A stretch of DNA of 64,000 bases, taken from contig NW_005434597.1 in the NCBI RefSeq assembly GCF_000315625.1, positions 15,924 to 79,923 on the forward strand. The letters are read 5' to 3'. Source of the stretch: Guillardia theta CCMP2712 (lineage: Eukaryota > Cryptophyceae > Pyrenomonadales > Geminigeraceae). Shown here piece by piece: positions 24,819-34,671 of this stretch (positions are counted from its first letter, which is position 1; each line of letters starts with the position of its first letter). The position numbers and the translations under genes are program-made. The notes under the pieces are model-generated. The model ran no database searches, was not told the DNA's origin, and saw only the letters and a list, made by a program, of their open reading frames with translations.

Positions 24819-27647
24819 ATGGCGTCATACCACGCGGACCTCGCGATAGGCAGAAACTTTCCGAGCAAGGCTTTGCAGGAAATTGAGAAGGAACACTTGA
24901 CACAGCGGAGTAGCCGAAGTTCTCCAGGTGCTCGTGCGAGAGACCGCTTGTGGAGCATTGACGTTGCTCCAGGATATGAACCGTCTCATCCTGGCTTTGA
25001 GCCTCCTGGATTCGTCTACGATCTGGCTGCCTCGGACGTAGAGGCGAGGGGCTCGGCGCCTGTGGCTGGCATAGTCTCACAGAGCCTTCACCCCTACGAG
25101 TACTCCTTACCAGACTCGCAGCTCCGCATGGACAACAGAGAGATGAATCAAGCGGGAGTTATGGAGGAGGGCAGGCTGGGCCACAGGAAGTCGCTGCTGC
25201 AGGGATTGATCGGCACGCAGCAGACTCCCGTCAGCGTCTCTTTCCACAGGCTCGCGATGCTGGTGCCTGAAAAGAAGGTCAAGACTTCTCCTCTCAGCTG
25301 CGACACACCAACGCGCACAATCCTACATGAGGTCAGCGGTGTCTTCGAGGCCGGCAAGTTCACTGCCATCATGGGGACGAGCGGAGCTGGTAAGACGACC
25401 TTGCTCAACGCGGTGGCGGGCGAGGCTTCGGGAGGGAAGCTGTCAGGAGGCGTGAGCTTCAACGGTGCGCAAGTTAACTCAGATCACATCCGTCGACTTC
25501 GCGCGTTTGTGTTTCAAGATGATGTCATGATGGGGACGATGACTGTGAGAGAAGCCATCACCATGTCCGCAAGGCTGCGGCTCCCCGCGTCGATCCCCTT
25601 GACCGAGAAGCTGAAGCGAGTGGAGGAAGTGATCGAGCTGCTGCATCTCGACAAGTGCAAGGACAGCGTGATCGGGTACGCGAAAGAGCGAGGCATCTCC
25701 GGGGGCGAGCGGAAGCGAGTGGGGATAGCCATGGAGCTTATCACCAACCCCTCCGTCATCTTCCTCGACGAGCCCACCTCAGGGCTCGACTCTCACACAG
25801 CTCACAGCGTCTGCAAGACGCTAAAGGAGCTCGCCAAGGCTGGACGGACTGTAGTGGCGACGATCCACCAGCCCTCCTCCGACATCTTCCACATGTTCGA
25901 CAACCTCCTCATCCTGGCCCATGGCAAGATCTTGTACCAGGGTCCCTCCCGCGACTGCACGCCTTACTTCGCGGCCCGAGGCAGTGAGTGCCCGCGGTAC
26001 ACGAACCCGGCGGACCACATCTTCATGAAGGTGCTCAACGACCAGGACGCCATCACTGAGGATGAGAAGCAGTTGGCCACTGCCCGCGTGCAGTCTCTCC
26101 TCAACGAGTACGTGACCTCCGGCACTCTGTCGCGCATGGAGGAGGCGGCGGCAGCTCCTGGACCAGGGGTGTCAGGGTCAGGACAAGAGAAGGGAGCAGG
26201 AGTGATGACAGAGCTGGCTGTCCTCTTCACTCGAGCTCGCAGGAATGCTGTCCGCAACCGCATGATCCTACGAGCCAAGATAGGACAGTCGATGTTCATG
26301 GGCCTACTGGTCGGCCTCATCTACCGAAACCTTCAGACCAATCAGAAGTCCATCCAAGTACTCCTCCTCCTCCTCCTCCTCCTCCTCCTCCTCCTCCTCC
26401 TCCTCTATCTCCTCCTCCTCCTCCTCCTCCTCCTCCTCCTCCTCCTCCTCCTCCTCCTCCTCCTCCTCCTCCTCCTCCTCCTCTATCTCCTCCTCATCCT
26501 CCTCCTCCTCCTCCTGCTCTTTCTCCCCCTCCTCCTCCTCCTCTATCTCCTCCTCCTCCTCCTCCGCGTCATCCTCTGCTCCATCCCTCGTTTTACCATC
26601 TCTCGTCTTCCTTCCTCACTGGCTCCGTAGGATCGCAACGGGGCGCTTTTCTTTGTCTCAGTCAACGTCACGCTCTCAGCTGCCTTTGGAGGTCCCTCGT
26701 GCTGCCTCCTCTTGTGCTGCCTCCTCTCGTGCTGCCTCCTCTCGTGCTGCCTCCTCTCGTGCTGCCTCCTCTCGTGCTGCCTCCTCTCGTGCTGCCTCCT
26801 CTCATGCTGCCTCCTCTCGTGCTCTCTCACCGTCTCCCAGTCATCTCCGCGTTTGGCGTCGAGCGGACTGTCTTCGAACGCGAGAGAAGTGTGGGCATGT
26901 ACAGGTCCAAGGGCTGCAAGAAAGATTTAGCCTGACTCTCCTGCAGCACGCTGTCTTACTTCCTCTCAAAGATCCTCGTTGAGCTCCCGCACAACGTTAT
27001 TTTCCCCTTCCTGCAGTCCACCATTGTCTATTTCCTCCTCAATCTGCAGCAGGCGGCAGACAAGTGGATCATATGGTACCTACTTCGCCTCTCCCTGCTT
27101 CTCATCCCTCCTCGCTCCCAGCCTCTCTCTCCTCGTCTCCCACCCCCTTCCCCCTCCTCTCCTTCCGGTCGTCTTTCCTCCTTCCTCACTCTCTTCTCGT
27201 CTCGTCTCGTCTCGTCTCGTCTCGTCTCGTCTCCTCCCTCCCTCCTCTTCGCCTCTTACCTTACACAGGGCCATGATATTCGTGATCTTGAACAATGTCG
27301 GCAACTCGCTCGGCATCAGGTTCGAGCTTCTTTTTGCTCTTTGCTCTGATCTGCTCGTGTAGTATCGCCTGCATGTTCGCGGATCTAGAGATGACGATTC
27401 AAGCTGGTTGCTCTCTCCTCCCCCGTCTCCTCCCCTCATGTTGTGGCAGCTCCGATCTTCATTCTTCCTCTTATGCTCTTCAGCGGCTTGTTTGTCAATC
27501 AGACGGGTGAAGCCACTCGACTGTGTCTCGGCTCCTGACCTCTCGTAGGGATCCCGGTCTACTTCAACTGGATCAAGTACATCTCGCCCATGAAATACAG
27601 GTGGGATAGGAGAGGGGCAGAAGAGGAGAAGGAGGAGAAGGAGAAGG

Positions 27648-27699
<52 letters not shown>

Positions 27700-28373
27700 C
27701 GAGAAGGACGAGAAGGAGGAGGAGGAGGAGGAGGAGGAGAAGGAGGAGTCAGGAGCTGATCAAGGTGGCAGCTATGAAGCGTTCATGCTCAACGAGTACA
27801 CGGGTCTCCTTGGGCTCTCTGGCTTCTCATCTTGTAATCCTCTCACAGGTCTCAAACTGCACTGTGACTCGAGCGAGTATCAATCTCAAGCCTCGTGCCC
27901 GCCAGTCCTCGATGCTGTGAGCCCCTCAATCACGTTCATCTCTCCTCTCCCCTCCCCTCCTCTCCTCTCCTCTCCTCTCCTCTCCTCTCCTCTCCTCTCC
28001 TCTCCTTTCCTCTCCTCTCCTCTCCTCTCCTCTCCTCTCCTCTCCTCTCCTCTCCTGTCTCGCAAGCCTTGTTATTGCCCGTATACAAGTGGGGAGGAGG
28101 TGCGAGCTTCTCATGCTTCTCTGCCGCTTGTCTTGTACCTCACAGCTTGCAGGTTTTGCAGCGCATGGGCATGGCCAACGACTTGACCTTATGGTGAGGG
28201 ACGGGCCCCGTGTGAGGTTCTGAGAGGTCTGCAGGGAAAACATCGCTGTCCTCTTTGGCTTGTGGGCTGGTTTTCTGATCCTCGCCTTCTGCCTTCTCCA
28301 CAGGTATCATGAGAGAAATCCCAAGCTCTTCTCCCTTCCTTTCCCTTCTTTCTCAATCGTCTTCACCTCCTAG
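24819..28373 (+). CDS. ABCG-family half transporter
   Basis: Exon 1 starts MASYHADLAIGRNF at 24819. The nucleotide-binding domain has Walker A GTSGAGKTT, signature ISGGERKR, Walker B VIFLDEPTS and H-loop VVATIHQPSSD, giving the reverse NBD-then-TMD order of ABCG proteins. The membrane half is spread over small exons: MFMGLLVGLIYRNL, GALFFVSVNVTLSAAFG, VISAFGVERTVFERERSVG, LSYFLSKILVELPHNVIF, AMIFVILNNVGNSLG, APIFILPLMLFSGLFVNQT, GIPVYFNWIKYISPMKYR, YEAFMLNEYTGLLG and ENIAVLFGLWAGFLILAFCL, ending at 28373. ABCG half transporters dimerise to export lipids or other hydrophobic substrates. Introns from 26360 on are unusually long because each is filled with a different simple repeat. Confidence 0.88.
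26360..26578 (+). repeat. CTC trinucleotide array in ABCG intron
   Basis: About 60 CTC units, with CTATCTC interruptions, start just after the donor GTACTC near 26359 and reach almost to the acceptor CCGTAG near 26630. It would translate as a poly-Leu run if retained. Confidence 0.9.
26697..26825 (+). repeat. 15-bp minisatellite in ABCG intron
   Basis: Roughly nine head-to-tail copies of a 15-bp unit (GTGCTGCCTCCTCTC) with few changes, between exon block VNVTLSAAFG and exon VISAFGVERT. The 15-bp period keeps the frame open, which explains long Leu/Cys or Arg/His reading frames here. Confidence 0.9.
27195..27235 (+). repeat. CTCGT pentamer repeat in ABCG intron
   Basis: Seven or so CTCGT units in the intron preceding exon AMIFVILNNVG. 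Confidence 0.8.
27640..27712 (+). repeat. GAGCAG hexamer repeat in ABCG intron
   Basis: About ten GAGCAG units, the reverse complement of CTCCTG seen elsewhere, between exon KYISPMKYR and exon YEAFMLNEYTG, flanked by GGAGAA and GAGGAG runs. Confidence 0.85.
27943..28053 (+). repeat. CTCCT pentamer repeat in ABCG intron
   Basis: More than twenty CTCCT units with one CTTTC interruption, in the intron before exon VLQRMGMANDLTLW. Confidence 0.9.
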
Positions 28374-28676
28374 TTCATTCCCCCCTTCACCTGCTTCTAC
28401 CATCTCCCTGCAGCTCCTCTTTCTTCTCTCTGTCTGCCTCCTCCCTCTGTATTTCCGAAGTTCTTGACAGCTCTCAGGCTGGTCGCATCGCGCGAAGCTG
28501 CTAGATCAAAGCTGCTGACTCGTGGCATTCAAACGAGAGCCACAGCCAGTCAGAGGAAACCAACCTCATGAATACTAGTACAGTAATCTAACAGCTTAAA
28601 CTAATTTTAGTAACATTAACGTCTGATATGCTCGAATGAATGTTTCCTTGGCCGTGTGAGTTCTTCGATTTACAAG
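28374..28676. other. Spacer between ABCG gene and retroelement cluster
   Basis: About 300 bp with no coding signal: pyrimidine-rich sequence first, then an AT-richer stretch (28560-28640). The sequence from 28677 (ACACAAGACCGAAAG...) already matches an inverted piece of the retroelement tail. Confidence 0.4.
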
Positions 28677-28765
28677 AAACACAAGACCGAAAGTAACCAG
28701 CACTGCTGGCAACCAGACCCTGTACTGTTTCCTACACTGCCGGGGGAAGTCACGTAGACAAGCAG

Positions 28766-29723
28766 ATGGCATGCCGATCTGCCAGTGTCCGACGCAGTGT
28801 GATGGGTGTCAGCGCGAGCTTGATCCTTCTATTGCTGCACACCATCTCCAGACCTGCAAGCGTCGATCCTCCAAGCTTCCTACTCGCTGTGAACTGTGTG
28901 CAAGCCGGTCGTCGACGGACTTACTCAGTCGAGACGTCCGCCGCCGCCACAAAGCGGGCGGCCGCGGACGAAGAAAGGGCAGCCGCCGACAAGGAGCCGG
29001 CGTTGCCCGGGGGTCCGCCTGGGGCAGCGGACGGAGGGAGGCTGGACACAGGAACACGGTACCGCTCGAGGTAGTCCTCCTCGCTAGCCTCCGAGGGGGC
29101 GATATCCACATCCCTGGAATCCGCGATCGAGGGTCTGAGCAGTACGAGGGCTTGATGGCGGACGTGACGTTGGTCCACCCTTGCTCTGCCGACCTGACCA
29201 AGTGGGGGGAGGTCAACCTCGACGCCCTCCATGTTGCAGCGTCTGAGAAGATTCGCAAACATCGCGCTGCATATGCTATGACTACTCCTCCTCGAGCGTT
29301 CATCCCTCTTGCCATCTCGACGGACGGTACCCTGCATCCTGACACCCTCCGCTTCATCCATTGTTAGCTTCATCTGGTATCTCGCGGACATCATTGCTCA
29401 GCGCTCGATGCCTCTTGAGGATGCGGCGTTTGGTCGGCACTTCGTGCCTGATGACGGCCCTGCTGCTGAGGTCTTGGCTCGCAAACGCGCCGCCACCTTT
29501 CAGCAATCCTAAATCGGTTTCAGCTTGTTCCTGCTTTGTTTTGCTTGAGGCACTTTTTATCTTCTGCCAGTAAATCCTATATCAGCGCCTCACTATGCAG
29601 CTGACGCTGGAGGCGCTCTTGTCTGGTGCCAGGCGCATGACGCCCTTGCGGAAGCAAGCACTTCTCGAGCCAGAGGACAGCTCCTCCTCGGACTTTGTCG
29701 AGTCGCCCGAGGGGGAGTCTTCG
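28766..29723 (+). pseudogene. Rearranged 3' copy of the non-LTR element
   Basis: Begins in the zinc-finger region (PICQCPTQCDGCQRELD and HHLQTCKRRSSKLPT), then switches near 28890 to an inverted piece of the element's own 3' coding tail (28930-29090). It switches back at about 29098 to the endonuclease domain (DIHIPGIRDRGSEQYEG, ADVTLVHP, KIRKHRAAY, FIPLAISTDGTLHPDTLRF). A tail insertion interrupts it at 29501-29582, and it stops at 29726 at a junction with an inverted tail end. It is a chimera, not a functional gene. Confidence 0.8.
29501..29582 (+). mobile_element. Isolated 3'-tail insertion with an empty-site comparison
   Basis: The copy at 33805-33830 reads CGCCGCCACCTATCAGCGCC. Here the same sequence is split after CGCCGCCACCTTTCAG and resumes at ATCAGCGCC. 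The extra 80 or so bases contain the last 60 bases of the element tail, ending CTGCCAGTAAATCCTAT. This is a filled site beside its empty counterpart, showing that a short 3' end alone can insert. The flanking TTTCAG and TATATCAG may be an imperfect target duplication. Confidence 0.75.
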
Positions 29724-29725
29724 CC

Positions 29726-29765
29726 GGGTATAGGATTTACTGGCAGAAGGTAAAACTGTTTCAGC
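29726..29765 (-). mobile_element. Inverted 3'-tail end at the 5' junction of the long copy
   Basis: TATAGGATTTACTGGCAG and AAGGTAAAA in reverse orientation abut the end of copy A (TCTTCGCCGG). The sequence then runs into the open frame leading to the long copy's first ORF. It may be part of that element's 5' end or a separate insertion. Confidence 0.55.
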
Positions 29766-29956
29766 TTGATTCCTCAGCTGATGTTTCTCAGTCTCCAGCT
29801 GCAGGCGCTGACTCTCCGCCGCCCCTCTCCGGGGGCCCTGCGAAGGCATCCGATGCATCAGCCTGTGCTGCGAATGTCCTGCCTGACGAGGATGATCAAC
29901 CTGACCTTGCTGATGCCGACCCTGATTCTGCTACGGATGTGCCCCCGGTTCCACCT

Positions 29957-30360
29957 ATGGCCACCTCAGATTGGCCGAAGGGCTTGCAGTGGTTGATGTC
30001 CAACCTCCGAGTCTTCCTCTATATTCATGAGCGCTTTCGTCCTCATGTCACTGCGTCTCACCTCTTTGGTGAGACTGCAGAGCTTTGGCTGACTTGTCTT
30101 GTGTCTTTGCTGCAATTCATCGATCGATATGATCCTTCCTCGTCCAGCTATCAGACCCTTGTTCTGCTCTTTGAGCACCTTCCCGCCTTACTGCTTCCCG
30201 TACCCAACTCTGCCAATGGTCCTACCAAGGACGCGCTTATCAAGCGCCAGTGCCGACGTTTCTTGAAGGGTGAATGGAAAGCTCTTTTCAATCTGCCTGC
30301 TGCAGAAACCCATGGGAAGAAGCAAGCAAAGGGGGCGCGGCAGCCTTCACCGCCCCAAGG

Positions 30361-30393
<33 letters not shown>

Positions 30394-30684
30394 GCAGCAG
30401 CGGCAGCAGCAGCAGCAGCAACTTCGGCGGTCACCTCGGCACCTGCAGCCCTCGTCCGTCACCTCGGCACCTGCAGCCCTCGTCCCTCCCACAGCAGCAG
30501 CTCGGAGCAGCTGCAACCGCCTTTGTGTGTGATTGTGCAGCTTCTCGCTGTGCGCTGTGTGCCTGGAGGTTTAGCTTGATCCTGCTTTATTTTGCAGCCG
30601 CAGCCGCAGCCGCAGCCGCAGCCGCAACACCACCGCCACCAACAGCAACTGCAGCAGCAGCAGCCGCAGCCGCAGCACCCGCGT

Positions 30685-30743
<59 letters not shown>

Positions 30744-33432
30744 TCCGCGTCAGCAACTGCAGCAGCAGCAACACCAGCAACCACCACAGCAGCGACCACA
30801 ACCGCGCGGGCCAAGGGAGCAGCGGCAGTCCGGCCAATCGTCTCAGGAGTCTGAGCCTGCTCCTCCGCCGCGACCTACGCTGTCCCTCACCTCTGCGAGC
30901 GAGCGCCAACGACAGTTGGCGATTCATCAGTTCACTGCGGGTGACCTTCATCGGGCGGTACGGACGCTACTGAGCTCCGGCATCTACAAGGCTGAATCTT
31001 TTGCTGATCTTCTTGCTGAAGCACAAGAGAAGTTCCCTGATGGTGCGTCGCCTGCCTTTGGAAGTGCTTCCGCGGATCATCTCACCCAGCAAGCGCTTGC
31101 AGTGCTGCAGGTGGATTTGACTGACATCCTCGACACCACTAGCCTGATCCAGGCGATCAAGCGCTACAGCTCCTTTGCGGGGACCGATGACCAAGGGTGG
31201 AGGATTCGGCAACACCTGTCACCCCTTTCTAGTCATCCTGCAGCTTTGAAGCTCTACTGCAAACATATCCTCCAAGGGGTCCTTCTTGGCCGGATGCCGG
31301 ATCTTCTTATTCCTGCCCTGTCAGCCATTCGTCGAGGAGGCAGATTTATTCCCCTCTCCAAGGGAGCTGATAAACCTGGTCTCCGGCCAATTGTCATCGG
31401 TTCTGCACACCGTCGACTCGCGACGAAGCTTGCTTTGGCAGCGATTCGCTCATTTCTTGACCAGCACTTCCTCTCGTCTCACCCTCGAGCGATTCAGTTC
31501 GGACTCGATCGAGACGGCTGTCTGAAGTTCTCGCAAACCGCGTCAGCGCTCCTGCCCCTTCACGCTCGCGGTGATGATGAGGATGTTGCCAACCCCACAG
31601 TGCTGGTGAGTTTGGATGCAAAGAACGCCTTCAACTCCCTCGACCGCCAGGCTCTCTTCGACGCAATCGAGGGACGTGCGAGTCGCGACTACTTTGATGG
31701 GAGCATCACTGAAGGCGCAAGCTTGCCCTCTTGCGAGCATCTCCGTTTGTTCGCCTCCTACCTCTCCAGCTACTATGGAGACTCTGCTGACCTTCGACTC
31801 TTTCACAAAAGTCAGTCAGCCTCCGTTCAGTGTACCTCGGGCGTCTGTCAGGGCGATGTCCCCTCCAGCGTATTTTTCTGCCACAGTATCCACCCCCTGC
31901 TCCTCCATATCGCAGAGCTTTTTCCCTCTGTTCGAGTCTTGGCCTATGCTGACAACGTCGTGCTTGTCGGTCCACTCGAGGATGCCGTTGCAGCTACGTC
32001 CGCTATGAAGAAGTACATGTTAGCTGATCTGAAGCTAGAGATTCAACCTCGCGAGTCGAAAGTTTACATCCCCTCCTGGCATCAACACCCTGATCTCTCG
32101 CAGCTGAAGAAGAGCCTTAAGCGCCGTCTCAAGACTCAACTTCTTCACTTCGAGGTCGTCACTGGCGGGATTACACTTGGCGGCCTGCCTATCGGCACGG
32201 ATGGATTTCATGCTAGTCAGCTCCGAGCGAAGGTTTCTACCCTCAACGAAGAGCTCTCGAAGCTCGGGCTCGTCCAGCATGGCTTCATGTTCAAGACGCT
32301 GGTGAGGGCGAGCCATCTCCAGAAGCTGCGCTTCTTCCTCCAGGGGTCTTCTCCGTTTCTCCCGCGGGTCCAATCACAGATTCGTCGCTTTGACCTCTCT
32401 GTCCACCTGGCGCTTGAGAAATACCACCGCTGGCCTTCCTCGCAGTACCTTGCCGCGCATCCCGACCTGCTAGAGTTTGCGAGGTTCAAGCGGGAGCTTC
32501 CGCATAGTCGGGGAGGGGACGAGTTCACGCCCTCTGAGGGTCTACACCCCGCTGTTTACTATACGGCTATCGCTCGCTTCCTCGCTTGGTACTCTGACCA
32601 GCCGATGTCCCGGATGTTGCCCTCTCCTCATAGCCTGGACGTTCACTGCTCGAGATCTCTCCGTGCCCAGAAGCATCCTCTGGCGACCTTCTTCGTTGAG
32701 GCGCACGACTTCGTTCATAATGCTGGAGCGATCCTCTACCGTCGTGTCAAGGCTCCTGCACCGGCTGCAGATGGCGCGGCGATCCCACCTGCCCCGGCTG
32801 CTGTGCCTGATGACGCAGGACGCCCCCCGGCATCTGTGGTACACATCCCTGGTTTGCGCGCTCTCGTCGACTCGTCTCATGAGCACTTCATTCCTCCCCC
32901 TGCGCAGCGAAATGTGACTCCTCTTGTAATGCGCGTCTTCCCTCGACATGTGCATGCTCGCGCTGCGCTGACCGCTCAGCAGCGTGATATCCTCACCTTG
33001 CACAGCCGCAGGACACACTCGCTCAAGTCGCAGGATAGGGTCTTGCAGTCTACCATCTTCGCTCATTTTCCTGAGCGAGACCTGAGCCACTCTCCGATGC
33101 GAGTCTCGAGCTACTACCCCCTCAAGGCCTTCCCGCACCGCTATGCTCAGATGCTCGACTGCTATCTCCATGGCATGCCGATCTGCCAGTGTCCGACGAA
33201 ATGTGATGGATGTCAGCGCGAGCTCGATCCCTCCGTTGCTGCACATCATCTCCAGACCTGCAAACGCCGATCCTCCAAGCTTCCCACGGCGCATGACAAC
33301 CTTACTCGTACGATTCGGTCGATGCTGAACGAAGCTGGTCTTCAGAGCGTCATCGATACAGTGGGGGATCCTCGTTCTCGACGGCAGGTACCCTCCCATC
33401 CTCATGACCGCAAGATAGGGCGATATCCACAT
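29957..33432 (+). pseudogene. Non-LTR-type reverse transcriptase ORF (broken)
   Basis: Starts MATSDWPKGLQWLMSNLRVF, though the frame is open further upstream to about 29765. A poly-Gln region follows, interrupted by a 71-nt intron-like segment (30527-30597) that restores frame if removed. RT motifs are present: GLRPIVIGSAHRRLATKLAL, then VLVSLDAKNAFNSLDR (motif A), then CTSGVCQGDVPSS (motif B), then VLAYADNVVLVGP (motif C). Motif C has YADN where YADD is expected, so the second catalytic Asp is missing. A zinc-finger-like block follows (PICQCPTKCDGCQREL and HHLQTCKR). The frame is then lost near 33420-33434, where the endonuclease continues one frame over. Protein type: RT fused to a C/H finger and PD-(D/E)XK-like nuclease, as in some protist and invertebrate non-LTR elements. 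Probably inactive. Confidence 0.8.
30527..30597 (+). other. Intron-like segment made of element-tail sequence
   Basis: Starts GTGTGATTGTGCAGC and ends TTTATTTTGCAG, with phase 0 on both sides. Its body is nearly identical to the part of the 3' tail reading GTGTGATTGTGCAGCTTCTC through CTTGTTCCTGC at 34567-34625 (with GATCC for GTTCC). Removing it joins RLC to the PQPQ frame and avoids a TGA. Either a tail piece was inserted and is spliced, or this is a chance chimera. Confidence 0.5.
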
Positions 33433-33433
33433 C

Positions 33434-34416
33434 CCTGGAATCCGCGATCGAGGGTCCGAGCAGTACGAGGGCTTGATGGCGGACGTGACGTTGGTCCACC
33501 CTTACATTGGTAGCTCTGCCGACCTGACCAAGTGGGGGGAGGTCAACCTCGACGCCCTCCATGTTGCAGCGTCTGAGAAGATTCGCAAACATCGCGCTGC
33601 ATATGCTATGCCTACTCCTCCTCGAGCGTTCATCCCTCTTGCCATCTCGACGGACGGTACCCTGCATCCTGACACCCTCCGCTTCATCTGGTATTTGGCG
33701 GACATCATTGCTCAGCGCTCGATGCCTCTTGAGGATGCGGCGTTTGGTCGGCACTTCGTGCCTGATGACGGACCTGCTGCTGAGGTCTTGGCTCGCAAAC
33801 GCGCCGCCACCTATCAGCGCCTCACCATGCAGCTGACGCTGGAAGCGCTCTTGTCTGGTGCGAGGCGCATGACGCCCTTGCGGGCGCAAGCACTTCTCGA
33901 GCCAGAGGACAGCTCCTCCTCGGACTTTGTCGAGTCGCCCGAGGAGTCTTCGCCGGAGGACGTCTCGACTCCGATGGGGGAAACCCTTCGAGTGGCCCCG
34001 ACGATCGGCGCGGAGCTGGCGAAGCGTCTCCGTCCCTCACTGTGACGTCGGGTGCCTCCGGAGAGCTCGACACCACTGGGGTGCTTGCTGCTGGTCCGAG
34101 CTCGCCTGCTTCCTCCCCGGCATCGGTCGCCGGGTCACGCCGGTCCTTGGGCATTGCCGCGGCGTCGCCGCCGTCACGGGCGGCTACCACTGACTTGGCT
34201 ACCGCTGACTCGGAGGCTAGCGAGGAGGACTACCTCGAGCGGTACCGTGTTCATGTGTCCAGCCTCCCTCCGTCCGCTGCCCCAGGCGGACCCCCGGGCA
34301 ACGCCGGCTCCTTGTCGGCGGCTGCCCTTTCTCCGTCCCCGGCCGCCCGCTTTGTGGCGGCAGCGGACGTCTCGACTGACAGTGGTCAGTCGGCTGCCTC
34401 CGGGTATCGCGTCTAA
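33434..34416 (+). pseudogene. Restriction-like endonuclease and Ser/Ala-rich C-terminal part (broken)
   Basis: Continues the RT protein in another frame: DIHIPGIRDRGSEQYEG, ADVTLVHP, WGEVNLDALHVAASEKIRKH, FIPLAISTDGTLHPDTLRFI. Spacing of D, ADV and K..K..Y fits a PD-(D/E)XK nuclease like those following RTs in some non-LTR elements. A second frameshift lies near 33965: this copy reads GTCTCGACTCCGATGG where the fragment at 34690 has GTCTCCGACTCCGATGG. The frame therefore hits a stop at 34045, while the original frame runs on to GQSAASGYRV and TAA at 34416. Confidence 0.7.
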
Positions 34417-34671
34417 GGGATTTTCTTCCTCCTGCATGCTCCTGCTGCTTGTTGCTTGATTGCTTGACCCTTAGGCTGCTTGTCTGCGCGGCTTCGCGCT
34501 TGGGCTGGCGCTGCCGCGTCTGGGTGCCAGCAGTGCTGGTTGTTTTCGGGCTTGTGTTTTGTGTGTGATTGTGCAGCTTCTCGCTGTGGACTGTGTACCT
34601 GCCGGTTCAGCTTGTTCCTGCTTTGTTTTGCTTGAGGCACTTTTTATCTTCTGCCAGTAAATCCTATAACT
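34417..34671 (+). mobile_element. 3' tail of the non-LTR element
   Basis: Noncoding 255-bp tail following the ORF stop. It runs from GGGATTTTCTTCCTCC through the block GTGTGTGATTGTGCAGCTTC to GCTTGAGGCACTTTTTATC and CTGCCAGTAAATCCTATA. The last 20 bases form a small hairpin in most copies (TTTAC, nine-base loop, GTAAA). There is no poly(A). This tail is the piece found over and over in both orientations through 29-45 kb. Confidence 0.8.

Noticed and set aside
28771-29367. A 198-codon frame with finger and nuclease pieces as a gene
   Set aside because: It spans an inverted insertion and is a chimera of element fragments.
33420-33434. Programmed frameshift between RT and nuclease
   Set aside because: No slippery heptamer or clear signal was seen and the copy has other lesions; a plain indel is simpler.
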